From NCBI GenBank assembly GCA_035236585.1, contig CP141132.1, positions 19,753,945-19,817,944 on the forward strand: a stretch of DNA of 64,000 bases, in the 5' to 3' direction. The translations under genes and the position numbers were made by a program. Positions 10,801 through 24,330 of the stretch are shown one piece after another (positions within the stretch are counted from its first letter, which is position 1; each line of letters opens with the position of its first letter). This DNA comes from Warburgia ugandensis (lineage: Eukaryota; Streptophyta; Magnoliopsida; Canellales; Canellaceae). The notes beneath the pieces were generated by a model that saw only the letters and a program-made list of their open reading frames with translations, was not told where the DNA came from and searched no databases.

Positions 10801-11625
10801 TCCAAAATTCGATGCGAAAATCGATTGGATATGGATTGCTGAATCCTAGCATGGATTGGATTTGGATTTAGATTTTAAAACTCCTCTTTAAGATGGATTG
10901 GACATGGATTAAGCACCAAATCTATAAATTATATTATCTAAATCGGTTGATGAAAATTAAAATATTTTTCATATTTATTATTTATAATTTGATGTATATA
11001 GTATATAATTATGAAATTGAAATACCCCTTAAACTACCTCTGTAACTTAGTTTATATAATCCATTATTTAGGAAATATAGACTTTTGAAATTATATATAC
11101 ATATAAAAAGACTAAAAGTGCGCACGTGTGCACTTAGAATTGAAATTGTTTAGGTAATTAATCTATAAGGTCATTCTAAGAAAATGTGAGCAATCAATCA
11201 TGTAAGAACTCAGACATAATATACCTTTTAAATGTCATCCATATGAGAAAATTACTACAAAATTAAATCTACAAGAAGGATCTTAATATTGTTTGTATCT
11301 TTTAATTAGAAAAAATTGCTATAACTGTATTTCCCTTAGTTGTGGATTCGATTATGATTTTAAAATTGATCTCATATATGCTATTTTGCCTGCAAGATAA
11401 GCATTATCTTTATGAAACAAATATATATATATATATGTATATAATTCAAAATAAAAATCAAATCAAATGGATTGGATTGGATCTAATTGGGATTATGAAA
11501 TCTCGATGTAAAATTTAATCCAAAAGCCTGAACCCTAACCCTGAACTGAACCAATAAAGTTTGAATGGATTGGATGTAGATTGAGGGTATTTGAATCTAA
11601 TTCAATCTCTAGGCAGTCCTAAGAG
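10801..11625. repeat. GGATT-rich interspersed repeat, class unknown
   Basis: Both ends are dense in ATGGATTGGAT/TTGGATTTGGATTTAGATTTTAAAA words, with AT-rich filler between. The start reads CGCATCCAAAATTCGATGCG. The end reads AATGGATTGGATGTAGATTGAGG and AATCTAATTCAATCTC. A related piece lies at 11,785-11,950. I could not define terminal repeats or a target duplication, so its class stays open. Confidence 0.45.
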
Positions 11626-11784
11626 AGAGACCATAATGTAAGTTATCATCTAGGACCAACTTTTAAACACTAGGCTTCATTTGGTTGGTCTACCCCATTC
11701 ATCTGCTTTCTTTGCCATGAAATATCAAGTATCTAAAACATCATATCTATTGGACAATTCTAGCATTTGAAAAAAGGTTCATTT

Positions 11785-11950
11785 GACTTAGAGTTGCACA
11801 TAGATTGGATTATTCCCTGTCCAGACCATTTCGATCCAATCCAAATGGATAGGAAATGGATCGCAACTCCTAGCCATGAATTGAATTTGAATGTATTTTC
11901 TTAAAGCCCATCTTAAGTTAGATAGACTGTGAAGATTAATTTTTATGGGA
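11785..11950. repeat. Second copy (fragment) of the GGATT-rich repeat
   Basis: It carries CATAGATTGGATTATTCC and then GAATTGAATTTGAATGTATTTTCTTAAAGCCCATCTTAAG. This parallels the order of words in the first 120 bp of the neighbouring copy at 10,801. Confidence 0.4.
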
Positions 11951-13986
11951 GTAAAATGCTCTTACAAATTTTATTTAACTTTATTACTATTGAGCGGTAT
12001 AATTGTTATCTTGCTTATAAAATGTATATAAAAAGAAAAGAAAACATTGTTTAAAAATCTTGCATTTGTTGCAATTTATGATCATAGTCAATATTTGAAT
12101 ATATTAGGATAAATCGTCCATTTAAGACATCATATCAATTGTAATTATGAAGACATAAAGGGTTTGATGCTGTTACTCTTTTTTTGCCGAATTGACATGT
12201 CCATCGACCATCTTAGATGTGCTTTGACAATCTGATGCGACTTTGACATGCTAAGTTGGTGATTAATTCTCTCTATTGCAAAATAAGTGAGAAAAAGTAC
12301 CCCTTGCTTTGATAACAACGCTCTTCCCTATAACTTAAGGCGATGATGGTGATTTAAGAAGGAAGACTAAAGATCTAATCTGCACAAGTTCATGAGATCC
12401 TCACAAAAGAAAATAGATCAACAATGCTTAGTCGACTGTCCTCCTTGGACCATATATAGCAAGTCTTCCTGATGAAGATGATGCCTTTGATTTGATCGGA
12501 ACAATGACTGTCATATATCCCAACAGAAGTTCCATAGGTATTGAACTCAAATGAACTTGGGGCCCTACTCAGTATGGTTTTGATCCTCAACCAATTTATT
12601 TGTCTAAAACACCTTCACTTTTTTTCAATGTTTTACCTTAGTAGTTTATCTAGTCAGCCGATCCAAATCCAAAAAGTCTCATGGTCCAAAATAAAGAAAC
12701 ATGACGCTTTCTCCTCTCTTTTTGTTATTGTGAGGGTTTAATCATCTATGTATTTGGGTGTTAAGGTGTGCGAAAAAGGAGATAATCCAGGAAAGAAGTA
12801 TCCCATGTGAAATTAGCAATTGTTAAATCTCGAGATCTATCAAATCATATGGAAAGGCGAGATGGTTTGGTAGGAGGGACTTTCTTGTTTCTTTTTTTAA
12901 ACAAATTGTTTGGGAAAGGGGTTGGTCTTTCTTCTTGTGTCAGGGATGGAAGAGGGGAAGGACACAAGGATTGAAGAAGAGAGAATGTGCCGGGAAAGGA
13001 TTTTTGGAGTTAGGCAATACGGTTGCTGGGAGTTGCAGCGTTTTAGGTCGGGAATGAAGAGGGCAGGAGTAAGCCATCTCTCTATTATATTCTCTTTTAA
13101 TATTTTTTTAAATTTCAACCATCAAGGATTTGATGGTCCAAAGCCACGTCAACAATTCTACAGCCACTTAGGTAGTTAACAGACGGGTAGGCAGCCATTT
13201 TAAGAAATGATGTCTTAAATAGTGGATTTATCTCAATATATCCAAAATCCAAGTATGTTCGTAAAATCTAGATGAATATAGGGCTTTATGAACATTTTTT
13301 TTTAAAAATATAAGAGAGAAAATGTAAGAAAAAAATGTAGACTAAGGAGAGATGGTCTCTTCTTCCCCAACACGCCAACTCCCACTCTTCCACTTACACA
13401 TTGAGGGTTTTTCTCCCCATCAAAATCAATAGCCTTAACATTTTATAAAAAAATCTTTCTTGGATATGTCACTAGCAATTATCAATTGTGAGCTTTAACA
13501 ATTAATGTTCTAAATAAGAATGCTCCTTGTGTTGGGTGAGTTTATTAGTTATCTATATTCTAAGAAGAAAATATACAAATACCCCTCGAAGTACTACTTC
13601 AAGTCAATTTGACCCTTAATCATTCATTCATCAGTAGAGTAACCAAAACTACTTGATTTTCATCAATTATACCTCTTCTATCACACTTTCATTGAAAAAA
13701 CTAATTGAATTGGTACTTGAGCCAGAATCTATTATTTTATTAATTTTCTTTTTCTCTTATTTTTTAAATAAAAGAAAAAAGGTAAGAAAAGAAGAAAATA
13801 TAAACCTAAAAAAAGAGAGTAGAATCCTTGCCACTGGCCAAATTTGTAGTGGTGTCAATAAGGGAGAGAGCATTAATTTGCTCGAGGTGAAAGCACAGAT
13901 AGAAAAATGAAGAGAGGGAGCTGCCTAATTGATTGTGGATGAAATTTCATTTGCCATGCTAGTCGGTAATTCCATTAGATAGTGAG
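11951..13986. other. No gene recognised
   Basis: AT-rich sequence. The overlapping frames at 12,897-13,179 on both strands lie in a purine-rich patch and show no known domain. No transposon end was seen. Confidence 0.45.
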
Positions 13987-13988
13987 TT

Positions 13989-14230
13989 TGTCTTGATCTT
14001 AGTGTGTTTCATGTGGACCTCAATTCAATCAAGAGGCTTTCTTTTGGGTGTTACAATTTATGGATTTACCCATTCCTTAGAAACAATATCATAAAAATGT
14101 CCATAAAATTTGTCTTGATCTTAGTGTGTTTCATGTGACCTCAATTCAATCAAGAGGCTTTCTTTTGGGTGTTACAATTTATGGATTTACCCATTCCTTA
14201 GAAACAATATCATAAACATGTCCATAAAAT
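13989..14230. repeat. Recent 122-bp tandem duplication
   Basis: Two head-to-tail units start at TGTCTTGATCTTAGTGTG (13,989 and 14,111) and run through GGATTTACCCATTCCTTAG to GTCCATAAAATT. By eye they differ by one 1-bp indel and about one substitution, so the duplication is young. Non-coding. Confidence 0.93.
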
Positions 14231-16093
14231 TCAATAGACCAAATAATGCAAGACAAGTTCTTGATAAATGCATGCAATAAAAACAATTACTTGGACTTCA
14301 TTGTTGAATTGCTATTCTCAGATTAAGGACTTAATATTAGTTTTCTAAATTTCTCTCGAAATGCACTTGTTTAGATAGAAATTTAGTGGGAACACTAGTT
14401 CTATAGTTTTATAGGCATGCGTTTCCAAAATATAAAATTCAAGGGGAGCAAATATATTGTTTGGTTGTGAAAAGTGGGTTTTAGGATGATGTTTTTGTAG
14501 GTACATCGGTCTCATTGTATTCAAGAAGCAGTTTATTGATGATGTAAAGATGCTGCTTAAGTAGCTTGGTGATTTTAATTTTTGCTATTCCAATTTGATG
14601 ATTTGGGGTATGGTAAGATTGGGGAAGCAGATAAAGCATATCAAATATTTTGTGACATGAGAGATGGCGGATTGCAGCCAAGTACAATTTTGAAGAATGA
14701 AGGGCTATTGAGCGAATGAGACGGAAAGTAATACGGTTTCCAGAATTCACATCAATGGTCTTTTCTTTCTCTAGTTTCTCTTTTTAGCTTTTGGAGGAAG
14801 CTTCTTTTGGCCACAAGATATGAATATCTTGGCAAGAAATTGGAACTCTAATGGGTGAGAGTAGGAAGTTATAACACAATCTCTCTCCCCCTATTTCTAG
14901 TATTGTTACAAATTTGGTAGGTGTTAATGGTTTGGCTTTTTTTCTTTTTAGATTTTTTCCCTCTTTTATTTAAAAATTAAGTGAAAAATAAATTTCATAA
15001 AATAATGGATTGTGGGTCTAAAATGCTAATTTCATTAGTTTCTTGACAAAAGTGTGGCTGAAGGGATCTAACCAAAAAAAGCCTAGTAGTTTTGTTAGCA
15101 CTTCTGATGAGTGGATAGTTAAGGGGTCAAATTATTTTGAAGTGGTAGTTCAAGAGGAGTCTGTACATTATTTTGATGGAGAAGAGTTTCAAGATATGGT
15201 GAACTTTACATTGCACTTAAGGTTATTAGTGAAGAGCATGAGGTTATCAATGACCATTGTTGTTCAATTCTTGTCCAAGCCTTACATTTTAGAGAATATT
15301 CCCATTTCCATCCTTGCCACTCTTGGGTCTAATTGCTTAGTTATTGAAGATAAGTTTTCTAGGAAATAAGGTGCCAATCAATTGGAATTGAATCCACCCA
15401 GTTCATTATCCTAATCATTAGGAATTCTAATCAATTTATATCGTAGCTAACAATTCTTTTGATCTTGTGCATGATGTTTAAATAGTACATTTGGAATCGT
15501 AGAGGATATCGGTAGTCTCAGATATAATACATAAGAAAAATAGAAATATTTACTATCATAAAAATAAGTGACACATGAATGCAAGTAGCTAAAAACGATC
15601 TCATACCCTTGTATTTTTCTTGTAAAATGATGAAAATCATCTACTTCCTTCTTTCCATTGTAGTTACAAAATAGTTAAGAGTTATCTCTTTGATGCATAG
15701 GACTTTGTCAAGAAACCAAGCATTTAAACTCAATAGAAGATATTTTCTTTCTTTACAAATCAAAAGAATGCATGCTAGCATGCATACGGTTTAGGGGGAA
15801 GAAGGAAATTAAAAAGGCTTGGAAATGAGCAAGGAACTTAAAGAAAGGGAAAAGTGATTTACTTAGTCTTTTTTGTAGATTCAGACATACTACTTTAATA
15901 ATGTCTTAGTAAAAAAATAAGGGCATTTTAATCTTTTAAAAAATTGCATTAAATTTTGCATTATCAAATAGTCTTTAAACACTTGTTTATGTAATTGACC
16001 AAATAAAAATCAAATCATAAAAAAATGATTAGATTGGAATAGACATTATTAACTTAAGTATTCAAATACTGACCAAATTTGATTAGATCATAT
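14231..16093. other. No gene recognised; last stretch before the transposon nest
   Basis: A 108-residue frame at 15,043-15,369 has an uneven composition and matches no family I know. It may be chance or a decayed element. The rest is AT-rich with no recognised feature. Confidence 0.4.
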
Positions 16094-16098
16094 GTATC

Positions 16099-18890
16099 TG
16101 TGACAACCCGGGTTTTTCCATGCATTTTTAAATGCAAGATCTAAATTTCCTATGGCGGGATGCATCCCTATTTGAAAACCATTTTATAAAAACCATGCAA
16201 TGCAGTGGAAAATCTTTAGTTTTAAACTCATTTTAAAAACCTCGAGTGTCATTTGCTTTCTCAATAATCAAAGTAGTTGTTGAAAAACTTCAGAAATTAT
16301 AAATGCTTTTCCCCAAGTCTATCCAGTCACAACACATAGCCCAACTGTAAATAAATACATATACATGTCCAAAGGGTAGAGAGTTTACTCACATGTATAG
16401 TTGTCTCCTTTATTTATTCACTTGCTCGTAGCACTAATATCTCCTGAGACGTCTTCTATTTGTCAGTGGAACTATCCTAAAAAATGTTAAGGATAGGGTG
16501 AGTATATACTATACTCAGTAGGAGTCTATCACTACTAGTTTTGCAATGCATGCTATGTTTAAAATCATATGCTCTTTAAAACATGTGCATGCTCGAACAC
16601 TCATATTCAATATTGATATCAAAATCATTGTCGAATTTGAATACTAACTACTTAAAGAATCGCACAAACCAAGTCGAAAGTATCATATATATATCATAAA
16701 CATAATGATATGCATAATATGCTCAACTGAATCCAACTCATGGATATCTGGTATGGTATGGTCGACCAACCTCATGTCATGCCATATGCAATGCAAGTAA
16801 ATCATCAAACCATAGGGTCCAACTATGCCCACGACCTCGCCGCTGTGTGGTCCTCGGGTACCTGAGGACACTCGATCATAGCCTCAACGAGGCATATGAC
16901 ACGTCAACCCAGTGCCGTGACACCAATGGTAGCCCCCTCTACTACATGCAGTCGACATAGGGACGTTGCCCTTTTTGGGCGTGGTACCCATCCACCTAAT
17001 AGTGGTAGAGGCTAGAGGCCAACCTAAACCTCTCGGCATAGCGCCCACGAGTTTATCAGCCCAAATCATATTAGATCAAACAAGAGAAAATCTCTTTTTC
17101 AAAACCTGTCCTCTTTGGGTCCCTCACAACTGCTTGGCTCTCACAACTGCTTACCTAGCGTCTTTTGGGCACTCCAGCGTCTTTTGGTAACCCTCAAGGA
17201 CATGCAATCTTTCAAAAACTTAATGCTCACAAATCTATGCATTTGTTTGCAAAACATATCTATGCATAACGTATATGCAATTATTTGCAAAACATATCTA
17301 TGTATAATATATATGCAATTATTTGCAAAACATATCTATGCATAAAGCATTTATCATATGTACGCTGAATTAAGTCATGCTAAACAAGTCATATACTTAA
17401 AACATGCATTCTCAAAACAATCATGGCTCTTTTAAAAAGTCTAGTAGCGATAGAGCACCTACCTCAAAGTTTCCTGGAGTCGCGTCCTTTATCACTCAAC
17501 CCGTCCCTGGGTCTCATTTATAAACTCCTGGGTATGAATGGATACAAGGAGTCCTTATTAATTTCAATCCATTTAGTCATTAGATCGCTAGCTCTGCCTA
17601 TTGGGTCCAAGGTCCTTGCCTAATTCATTGCTAGGCTAGATCCTATGATATGGATCTACTTTATAATAGTTAAACTCTGTAATTTATCTTTTAATCCTAA
17701 TTTTTAAAGTCTCATTGGGTCTGTGTGTCACAGTTCCGAGGACACCCATGTATCCTAGTTGAATCGCAACCGCCTTACGTGCATGCGCGCCCAAAGGCCG
17801 TGCCAAGGACTGCGTTTTGCACGCGCTCCTGGCTGCTCAAGTGACGTGCTATGATGCACATCATCGCACGGATGCACCTTATAGCATGGCGCGTCTCAGC
17901 TCCCAAGGCACCCTGTGCACCCTGGTCTAGCTAGGACCCGTGCCCCATGTCACGCGCGCACCTTAAGGCCGCACCTGGGACAATGTATGCACTGTCGTAC
18001 ACCTAGAACCCGTCCCAGGGACCTAGTCCCAGGTGCACATGCAGTATGGCATCCCTAAGATGCCTGGTTCGTGTAGGTCTGGCCTAAGCCGTCGTGGAAC
18101 GTTTTCTGGCCAGGAAACCCGGTTGGAAAATGGCTGGTTGTTTTCTGGCTAGGAAGACCGGCTAGAAGGAGACCAGATCCGCCATGGATCTAGCTTGGGG
18201 GAGCAAAACGAAGAGAAATAGGGAAAATTGGCTTACCTGGGTCGCCTAGGGATGCCCTTTTTCCCGGTGGGTGTGCCTGCTCGCCGAAAAACTCGAACAA
18301 GGTGGAAACCCTATTGCCCAGATCGGAAAAAAGAAGAGGGGGAAATGGGAATGGGATGGCTGGCTTGACTTGGGCCTGGCCATTGCCAGAAAACACAGAG
18401 AGACCGGTTTCCAATTTTTCCAGAAACCCCAGTCTCAAATGACTGGAAAAATGCCAAAAAACTTGTGTTTTTGGAGAGGGGGAGATGGGATTTTTATAGC
18501 CCTGCTTATGGTAGTGCTGCCAATGGCGGTGCTGACTTGGCGGTGGTAGATCCCTCTAGAAAAATCGGGATCGAGGGTTTCTAAAGCTTGAAGACGACAG
18601 GGGCTGCCGTTATCAAAACGACCCCTGCGTTTTTCATCTTTTTTTGTTTTTCTGTTTAATTTTCAGAAATACCCCTATCTTTAAATGGTTGTAACTTCTT
18701 CATACGAACTCCGTTTTGGGTGATTTTTGAGGCGTTGGATTCCATTTTTTGAGTAGAATCTAATGGTACTAAGCTCCCTCACAAATTCCTTTTTTTACTA
18801 TTTTAAATAAATTAAAACATTTAACTCAATTAATTTCCTATAGAATGTTCAATTTTCGTTAAAAATAGTGTAAATTGCTCTGGTATTACA
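16099..18890 (-). mobile_element. Solo LTR A, Ty3/gypsy-type (same family as 46,178-48,801)
   Basis: A 2,792-bp unit starts TGTGACAACCCGGG and ends GGTATTACA (plus strand). It is flanked by a perfect 5-bp duplication, GTATC, at 16,094-16,098 and 18,891-18,895. It has no internal domain, so it is a solo LTR left by LTR-LTR recombination. Read on the minus strand it begins TGTAATACC and has a TATA box at about 18,491-18,498. The family is probably a Ty3/gypsy chromovirus with long LTRs (Tekay-like), judged only from termini and size. The GC-rich part at about 17,700-18,600 gives chance open frames. Confidence 0.9.
18491..18498 (-). promoter_or_regulatory. LTR TATA box, solo LTR A
   Basis: The minus strand reads GGCTATAAAAATCCC, at a position matching the TATA box of the sister copy (46,594). 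Confidence 0.65.
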
Positions 18891-18925
18891 GTATCTGTGG
18901 GACCATCCAAACTAATTGACACAGA

Positions 18926-21483
18926 AGATAAGTTAGAGATGAATGGGGAAATACTTTTAAGTTGTATTAAAAGTAGAAAAGTGAATATTAAGAAAAGAAA
19001 TGTTCTTCAAAGAGATTCAAAAGTGTTGGAAAGATAAAAAAAAAAAAAAAGTACTAAAAAAAATAGAGTTTGAAGAATGCACAAAAAGTGGAAAAAGAAA
19101 TATTCAATTTAGGTAAACAAAGTAAGGAAACAATTGTCAACTTTAGTACCAGGCCTCTACTTATTTTTAAATAAATTTTGAATACCCTTTATACCCTTTC
19201 TTTGGTACCTTGTCTGAAGCTTATGTTTCGTCATAGTTAAAGACCTATTAATTCTAGGATGAATATAGTCTTAATGAGGATATGAAAAGATAGGATTTAA
19301 AGGGTAGTATTTTTAAAAATTCAAAGGTAAAAGCATCTTATCCTTTCTAAATGAATCAAAATTAAATTCCTTATTAACTCCCATTCCTTTATGAGTATAT
19401 GTGAAACAAATTTGTTTTTATTAACTATATTCAAATATTTTAAAGAGAGATATGAATTGAACCATTATCTAAGAGATTCTATTTCTAAGTGTATGTTATT
19501 AGCGAGGATTTAGGTTAAGACATATTTCATATGGAGTTCAAAAATTATAGTCTACTTAGAGATAAGGATTATTTTATATGTAGACTATACACTCACTTTG
19601 AAATCTGAGCTTAATTGGAATGTATTTAGCATATGGGTAAGGTTTTGAATTCTTTATTCATTTTATTAGTATGCTAAATTTGAGAGATATATTGAAGATA
19701 TTCTTTGAGATAAAAGTAGAAATTGATTGGAAAAAGATTTTTGGAATTTAGTGGTTCATTCACTACAAACCCTCACGAGGTTTAACTCGTCCATTAGAGT
19801 TAACCTAGAGGTTTAAGGGACTGTTGCATATACTAAATTAAATCATGAGTATCTACAAAAGTAGCAATTGGTATCAATTTTGTAAATTGGTTTTTTGCAT
19901 ATTTTGCTTGTGATTAGTAAAATGATGGTTAGGGTGTGTGTTAAGAGTCTATTATTATATAAATTACCCTAATTTAGTAGGACTTTTGATATATTTTTAA
20001 AATATTGTTTAGAAATTTATATGAGAAATTTATCATTTGAATTTTTTTAATTTATAATTTAACCTTAATTTGATAAATTTTCATGGTTAGATGATGATCC
20101 AAGGTATGTGTAAAATCTAATGTTGTATAATACTAATTAGGTTATTTTCTTTGTTTTGTAGGTGGTATATCAAGATCCATGCAATTAGCTTAAGCCGATC
20201 AACATCCTAGAACTCTGATCAAGCTTAGATTAAAATGGATGATTCAGATCAATCCACATTATCTATATCAAAGTCTAGGAATCCATTACAATTTTGAAGC
20301 ATTAAATACAAATCACAAGCGTAAGAGAATTGAGAATGCTTAGGGATTATATGTTTAATGATAGAAAGTGAAACAGATGAAGAGAGAGAAATAAGTTTCC
20401 TAATAGGAAACTAAGTTAAAATTAGGAAATTCAATTGATTTAGAATCCTCTGGAGAAAAGAAAAGAGAATGGAGGAAGAAATTACTAAAATCTGAATTCA
20501 AACTAACTTTCCATCATCTATAAATACCATATTGAAGATGGATTGAAAAGGAAAAGCTTGAAAATTTGGAGAAAAATGAAGGTTGAAGAACATGAATAGT
20601 GCACGCCAAGGCTAGTGAATAAGGGCACTTTGAACGTCGGTTTCTACTTTGATACTTGATACAAATCTCTAAAATTTGGTTCATTGGATAGAAGACATCA
20701 AGGAGAAGAAGTCTCAGGTGTTTTATTTTGAATTTTCATTCCAAAGATTGTAACTTGAAATGATTAAAGTTAGCTACTTGTTATTGTTCACATGAATAGT
20801 AATAGTGAGTTACTTAAAGTTTTGCACTTTAGTTTGGTCTATTTGATGAGTTTTTGAATTATCTTTTTTTGAAATTTAATGGTCAAATTTATTTTATTTT
20901 ATGAAATAATCTTGAAAGGTACTGTTGTGTAGGTTTGTGAATAACCTATGTTTGTGATTAAATATCTTAATTTCTACTATCTTGATTTGAAATCTAACCA
21001 TAAAATTAAATTTATTGATATCAATTGCTCTAGGTATCAAGTTTCATTGAAAAATTCTATAAGAAAATAGAAGAAATCAATGGCCAAAGTTAGTGAAATC
21101 TTCATTGATTCTGATTATTCGTGGATTGTAAACAGAGATTAGATTAATCCAGGATTGTGAATAGGGATAAGTAACTGCTTAGCTAGTGTTACACATGCAC
21201 AACCACATGCAACTATCTCAGTTACCTTCTTGTTTTCTAGTAATACTCTAATTTGCAAACAAAGTAAGAGGTGTTGCTATGGTATTTTAAATTGAACAAA
21301 GAATTAAGAAAATCAGTGAATAGGATCTGATGCGTGGCATATAAAAAATGTTATGGATGATCTTAATTTTTAGTCAATTAAATTTTATTTAAACTCCAAA
21401 TGTTTAAGTCGAGTCTCATGAGATCGACTCATACTTGTATAAGCTGTACTACAATAGCATATACACTTGCAAACAAGCAATCA
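18926..21483 (+). repeat. Left LTR of Athila-like element 1
   Basis: It starts AGATAAGTTAGAGATG and ends AAACAAGCAATCA. It is collinear with 25,420-32,425 once solo LTR C is set aside. The ends are not a textbook TG...CA pair, so the first base is uncertain by one or two positions. Confidence 0.82.
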
Positions 21484-21493
21484 ATAAGTTTTT

Positions 21494-21511
21494 TGTTTCG
21501 TTGTAAAGGAC
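21494..21511 (+). other. Worn primer-binding site, tRNA-Asp type
   Basis: It lies about 10 bases inside the left LTR and resembles the Athila primer site complementary to the tRNA-Asp 3' end. Recognisable but eroded. Confidence 0.55.
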
Positions 21512-22640
21512 CCACAACTAAGTCTTCACAAAATTTAATAAAAAATAAATTTTTTTAGGGATTACATTGCTTTAGCATTTTAGTCATTTTTATGTACATT
21601 TTGTAAATTTTCAATGCATAATCACACCATTTATTGAATTTGGTACTTATTGCTATTTTTTTTTTTGCAGGAAATTGAAAAAAGAGGAATTCAAGGAGAA
21701 TTGCAATTAGGATAGCCAAATTTTTATTTTTAGTGAATTTTAGTGAGGATGCATTGTATTTTTTTATTAACTACAATTCATTTAAAAAGGATTGTAATAA
21801 TACAAGTCAAGGGTCGACCATCGTAACCTGAATGTGGAGGTAGAATGTAAATAGTCCCACCCTTGTACAAGAAGATCTTATGCAGGACCCCATTATGAGT
21901 AATCCTTACTCTTGACAATTCTTAGATTGGGGTTTCCATATTTAGAATAACTTGGTATTGATTTATAGTGCAATTGCATAAAGAAAGTATATTTTATATT
22001 TGTTGGATTTTTTAGTTTGTATTAGTTTATTATTTTTAATTATATCTTAGGGCATATTTAATCACTTTAAGGTGATTTATATGTTGATCAAATTGCCATT
22101 TAAAGTGAAAATTATTTAGTAGCACCTGACCAAAGAATATTAAGGGTGGATTTCATCACAACCTCTTGACCCATAATCACCACAAGTGAGCAACCCAACC
22201 TTTCAAATTAATTTAAAATTAATTAGAAGAGACCTATAGAGGTCATCACATGCTCGTAGGACCCTCTTAGAAGGAGGCAACCCATTGCCACTCTAGTGAC
22301 CCCTGTCTAACTGATTACGCAGGTATTTAAACAACTAGCTCTGTCAGCACATTTTATGACTCTGACTACCTATGGCTAGCTGAAGAGGGTGTAAAGTGGT
22401 TAGTTAGGTTAAGATCTAATTGGTAAGTGGTGGGGGGAGTCTGAAAGATAGGAGGAGAATTAGATGAGGTTAATTTAAAAGCTTCTCCCCTACACAAATT
22501 CAAGAAGATTAAAATATTTTAGCTTGTTAACCTTAGGAATTGTTTGATTGTGTCCTTTGTTTGTGCATCATTTCAAACATTAGGTTGCACCATTTAGTTT
22601 TGTTTTCTTCAAAATAGAAATAAAAATAAACTACATTATC
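21512..22640 (+). other. Leader of Athila-like element 1
   Basis: Long non-coding leader. Blocks such as TTGTAATAATACA-GTCAAG, CCACCCTTGTAC-AGAAGA and ATTGCCACTCTAGTG recur on the minus strand at about 63,000-63,540. This ties the element to the one at the right edge of the window. Confidence 0.75.
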
Positions 22641-22642
22641 AG

Positions 22643-24330
22643 ATGCATTCAATGAATAATCTAAAAAGTGATCAAAGGGGTAATTTACACCTGAGCATTA
22701 ACAAAGATGGTACCTCCCCATGGAGGAACAATCCCCTCTTTAATAATGATGAACTACCTCTCATCTTGGATAATTATGATGTTTCCCCATGGACAAGCAA
22801 TCCTCTCTTTAATGTTGATGATCCTCCACCTCTATTTAATGTTAATAGGCATCCATGGAGAAATCATTCTTTACCACATGGAAAAAGGAGAAGGAAATAT
22901 AATAGGGAATGGGACCAACTTAGAACACATGAGGATAATTGGTATAATCAAAATCCTCGTATGAGAACATTAATTAAGAGACTATTTATAGCCAAATTAT
23001 ACCAGCATACCTTTATGTATAAATTTACCTCCAAATGCTGGTATGATTAAATTAAAGGTGGGAGTAATTCAATTACTTCTTAAATTTTATGGGTTGGATA
23101 GTGAAAGTCCATAGCAGTATTTAAAAGAATTCAATGAAGTGTGCATGACCCAACATACACAAAACATCGAATTAGACATAGTAAGACTTAGACTATTTTC
23201 TTTTTCTTTAAAGGAAAAAGCTAAGACATGGTTTCAATCACTGTTAGTAGGTTTCATACGAATTTGTAAAGAGATTAGGAAGTTCTTGAATAAGTTCTTT
23301 CCTACATGTAAGACAAATACTCTTTATAGAAATATAATGAATTTTACCTAAAAGGATAAAGAAACTTTCTACCAATGCTGGGAAAGATTCAAGGGATTAT
23401 TGTTAACTTGTACACATCATGGATACAAATCCTGACATATCATTAGCTTCTTTTACTAAGGACTTAATTCTGATATGTGACAACTTATTTAAATGATGTG
23501 CACTAGAAATTTCTTATATAAACAACTAGATGAGGCGCACGAGTATTTGGAATGACTGCCAGAGAGTGCCAAACTTAGGCTGATTAGAAAAAAGTAGGTT
23601 GCCAAACAAGCCCATGTCCACCACCACATCTGCCAGGAGAGGAATATGTGCTATGAATGAAAAAGATGATATGAATACTAAAATAGCATCCCTATATAGA
23701 ACCATTGAGGCCAAGGAAATGGAAGAAATTTTCTCTATGAAAGTCGAATAGGTGTGTGATATTTGTAAAAGTAATACACACCCTACTCAGGAATATCCCA
23801 TTGCTTTTGCACTCCAAGATGTGCTTCATGAATAGACAAATTCGTATGAATGACCTTTTATCCCATCTTCAGAGACATATAATTCCAATTGGAGTAATCA
23901 TACTACTGTTAGTTGGAGAAAGGAATATAATGCTAATGTCTCATATAAGGCCTAATACCACCCTTACCAACCACCACAAGAACCACTTGCTCTTGAACCT
24001 TACCTTCCTCCACCTAAGAGAGAAGTGGAGGATACATTTCATCAATTCATGCAATACCAGGAGAAGAAAATTGCTCAAATTAAAGCCTAATTAAAAGAGG
24101 ATGCATAATCCATGACTGGATTGAAGGACATGATGTTTCAAATGCTACAGATCATTGATAAAAGGCGATGTCCTATCTCACCAAATGAAAACCTTGATGA
24201 TATGGATGAGGTAGGACAGCTTAATTCTTCATTTACAAACATGGAACAAATAAAGGCAATTACTATTCTTCATAGTGGTAAAATAATTAAGAAATTTGGT
24301 CCTAAAAGGATGAGATAGTATCGAGACCTG
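22643..24330 (+). pseudogene. Athila-type gag remnant
   Basis: The gag homology core lies at about 23,139-23,400 and contains VRLRLFSFSLKEKAKTWF and FLNKFFPTCKTNTLYRN, the usual Athila capsid block. The stretch before it (22,643-23,050) carries Pro/Trp-rich repeats such as SPWRNNPLFN and SPWTSNPLFN. The remnant is broken several times and cannot make a capsid protein. Confidence 0.85.

Noticed and set aside
10274-10871. Long frames with Arg-Glu repeats, and the plus-strand frames over 10,453-10,683
   Set aside because: They are the shadow of the (GA)39 microsatellite and of the minus-strand zinc-finger gene's first exon and 5' UTR.
11530-11550. CCCTAACCCTGAAC as telomeric repeat
   Set aside because: Only about two units, with no array. 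It lies inside the GGATT-rich repeat.
15043-15369. 108-residue frame as a possible gene
   Set aside because: No domain, exon signals or neighbours support it. It may be chance or an old element fragment.
18190-18549. Opposed frames of 82 and 92 residues
   Set aside because: Same cause: the GC-rich portion of solo LTR A.
16099-18890. GC-rich 2.8-kb block as a host gene or CpG island
   Set aside because: Exact 5-bp target duplication, TG...CA ends and an inverted sister copy at 46,178 show that it is a solo LTR.
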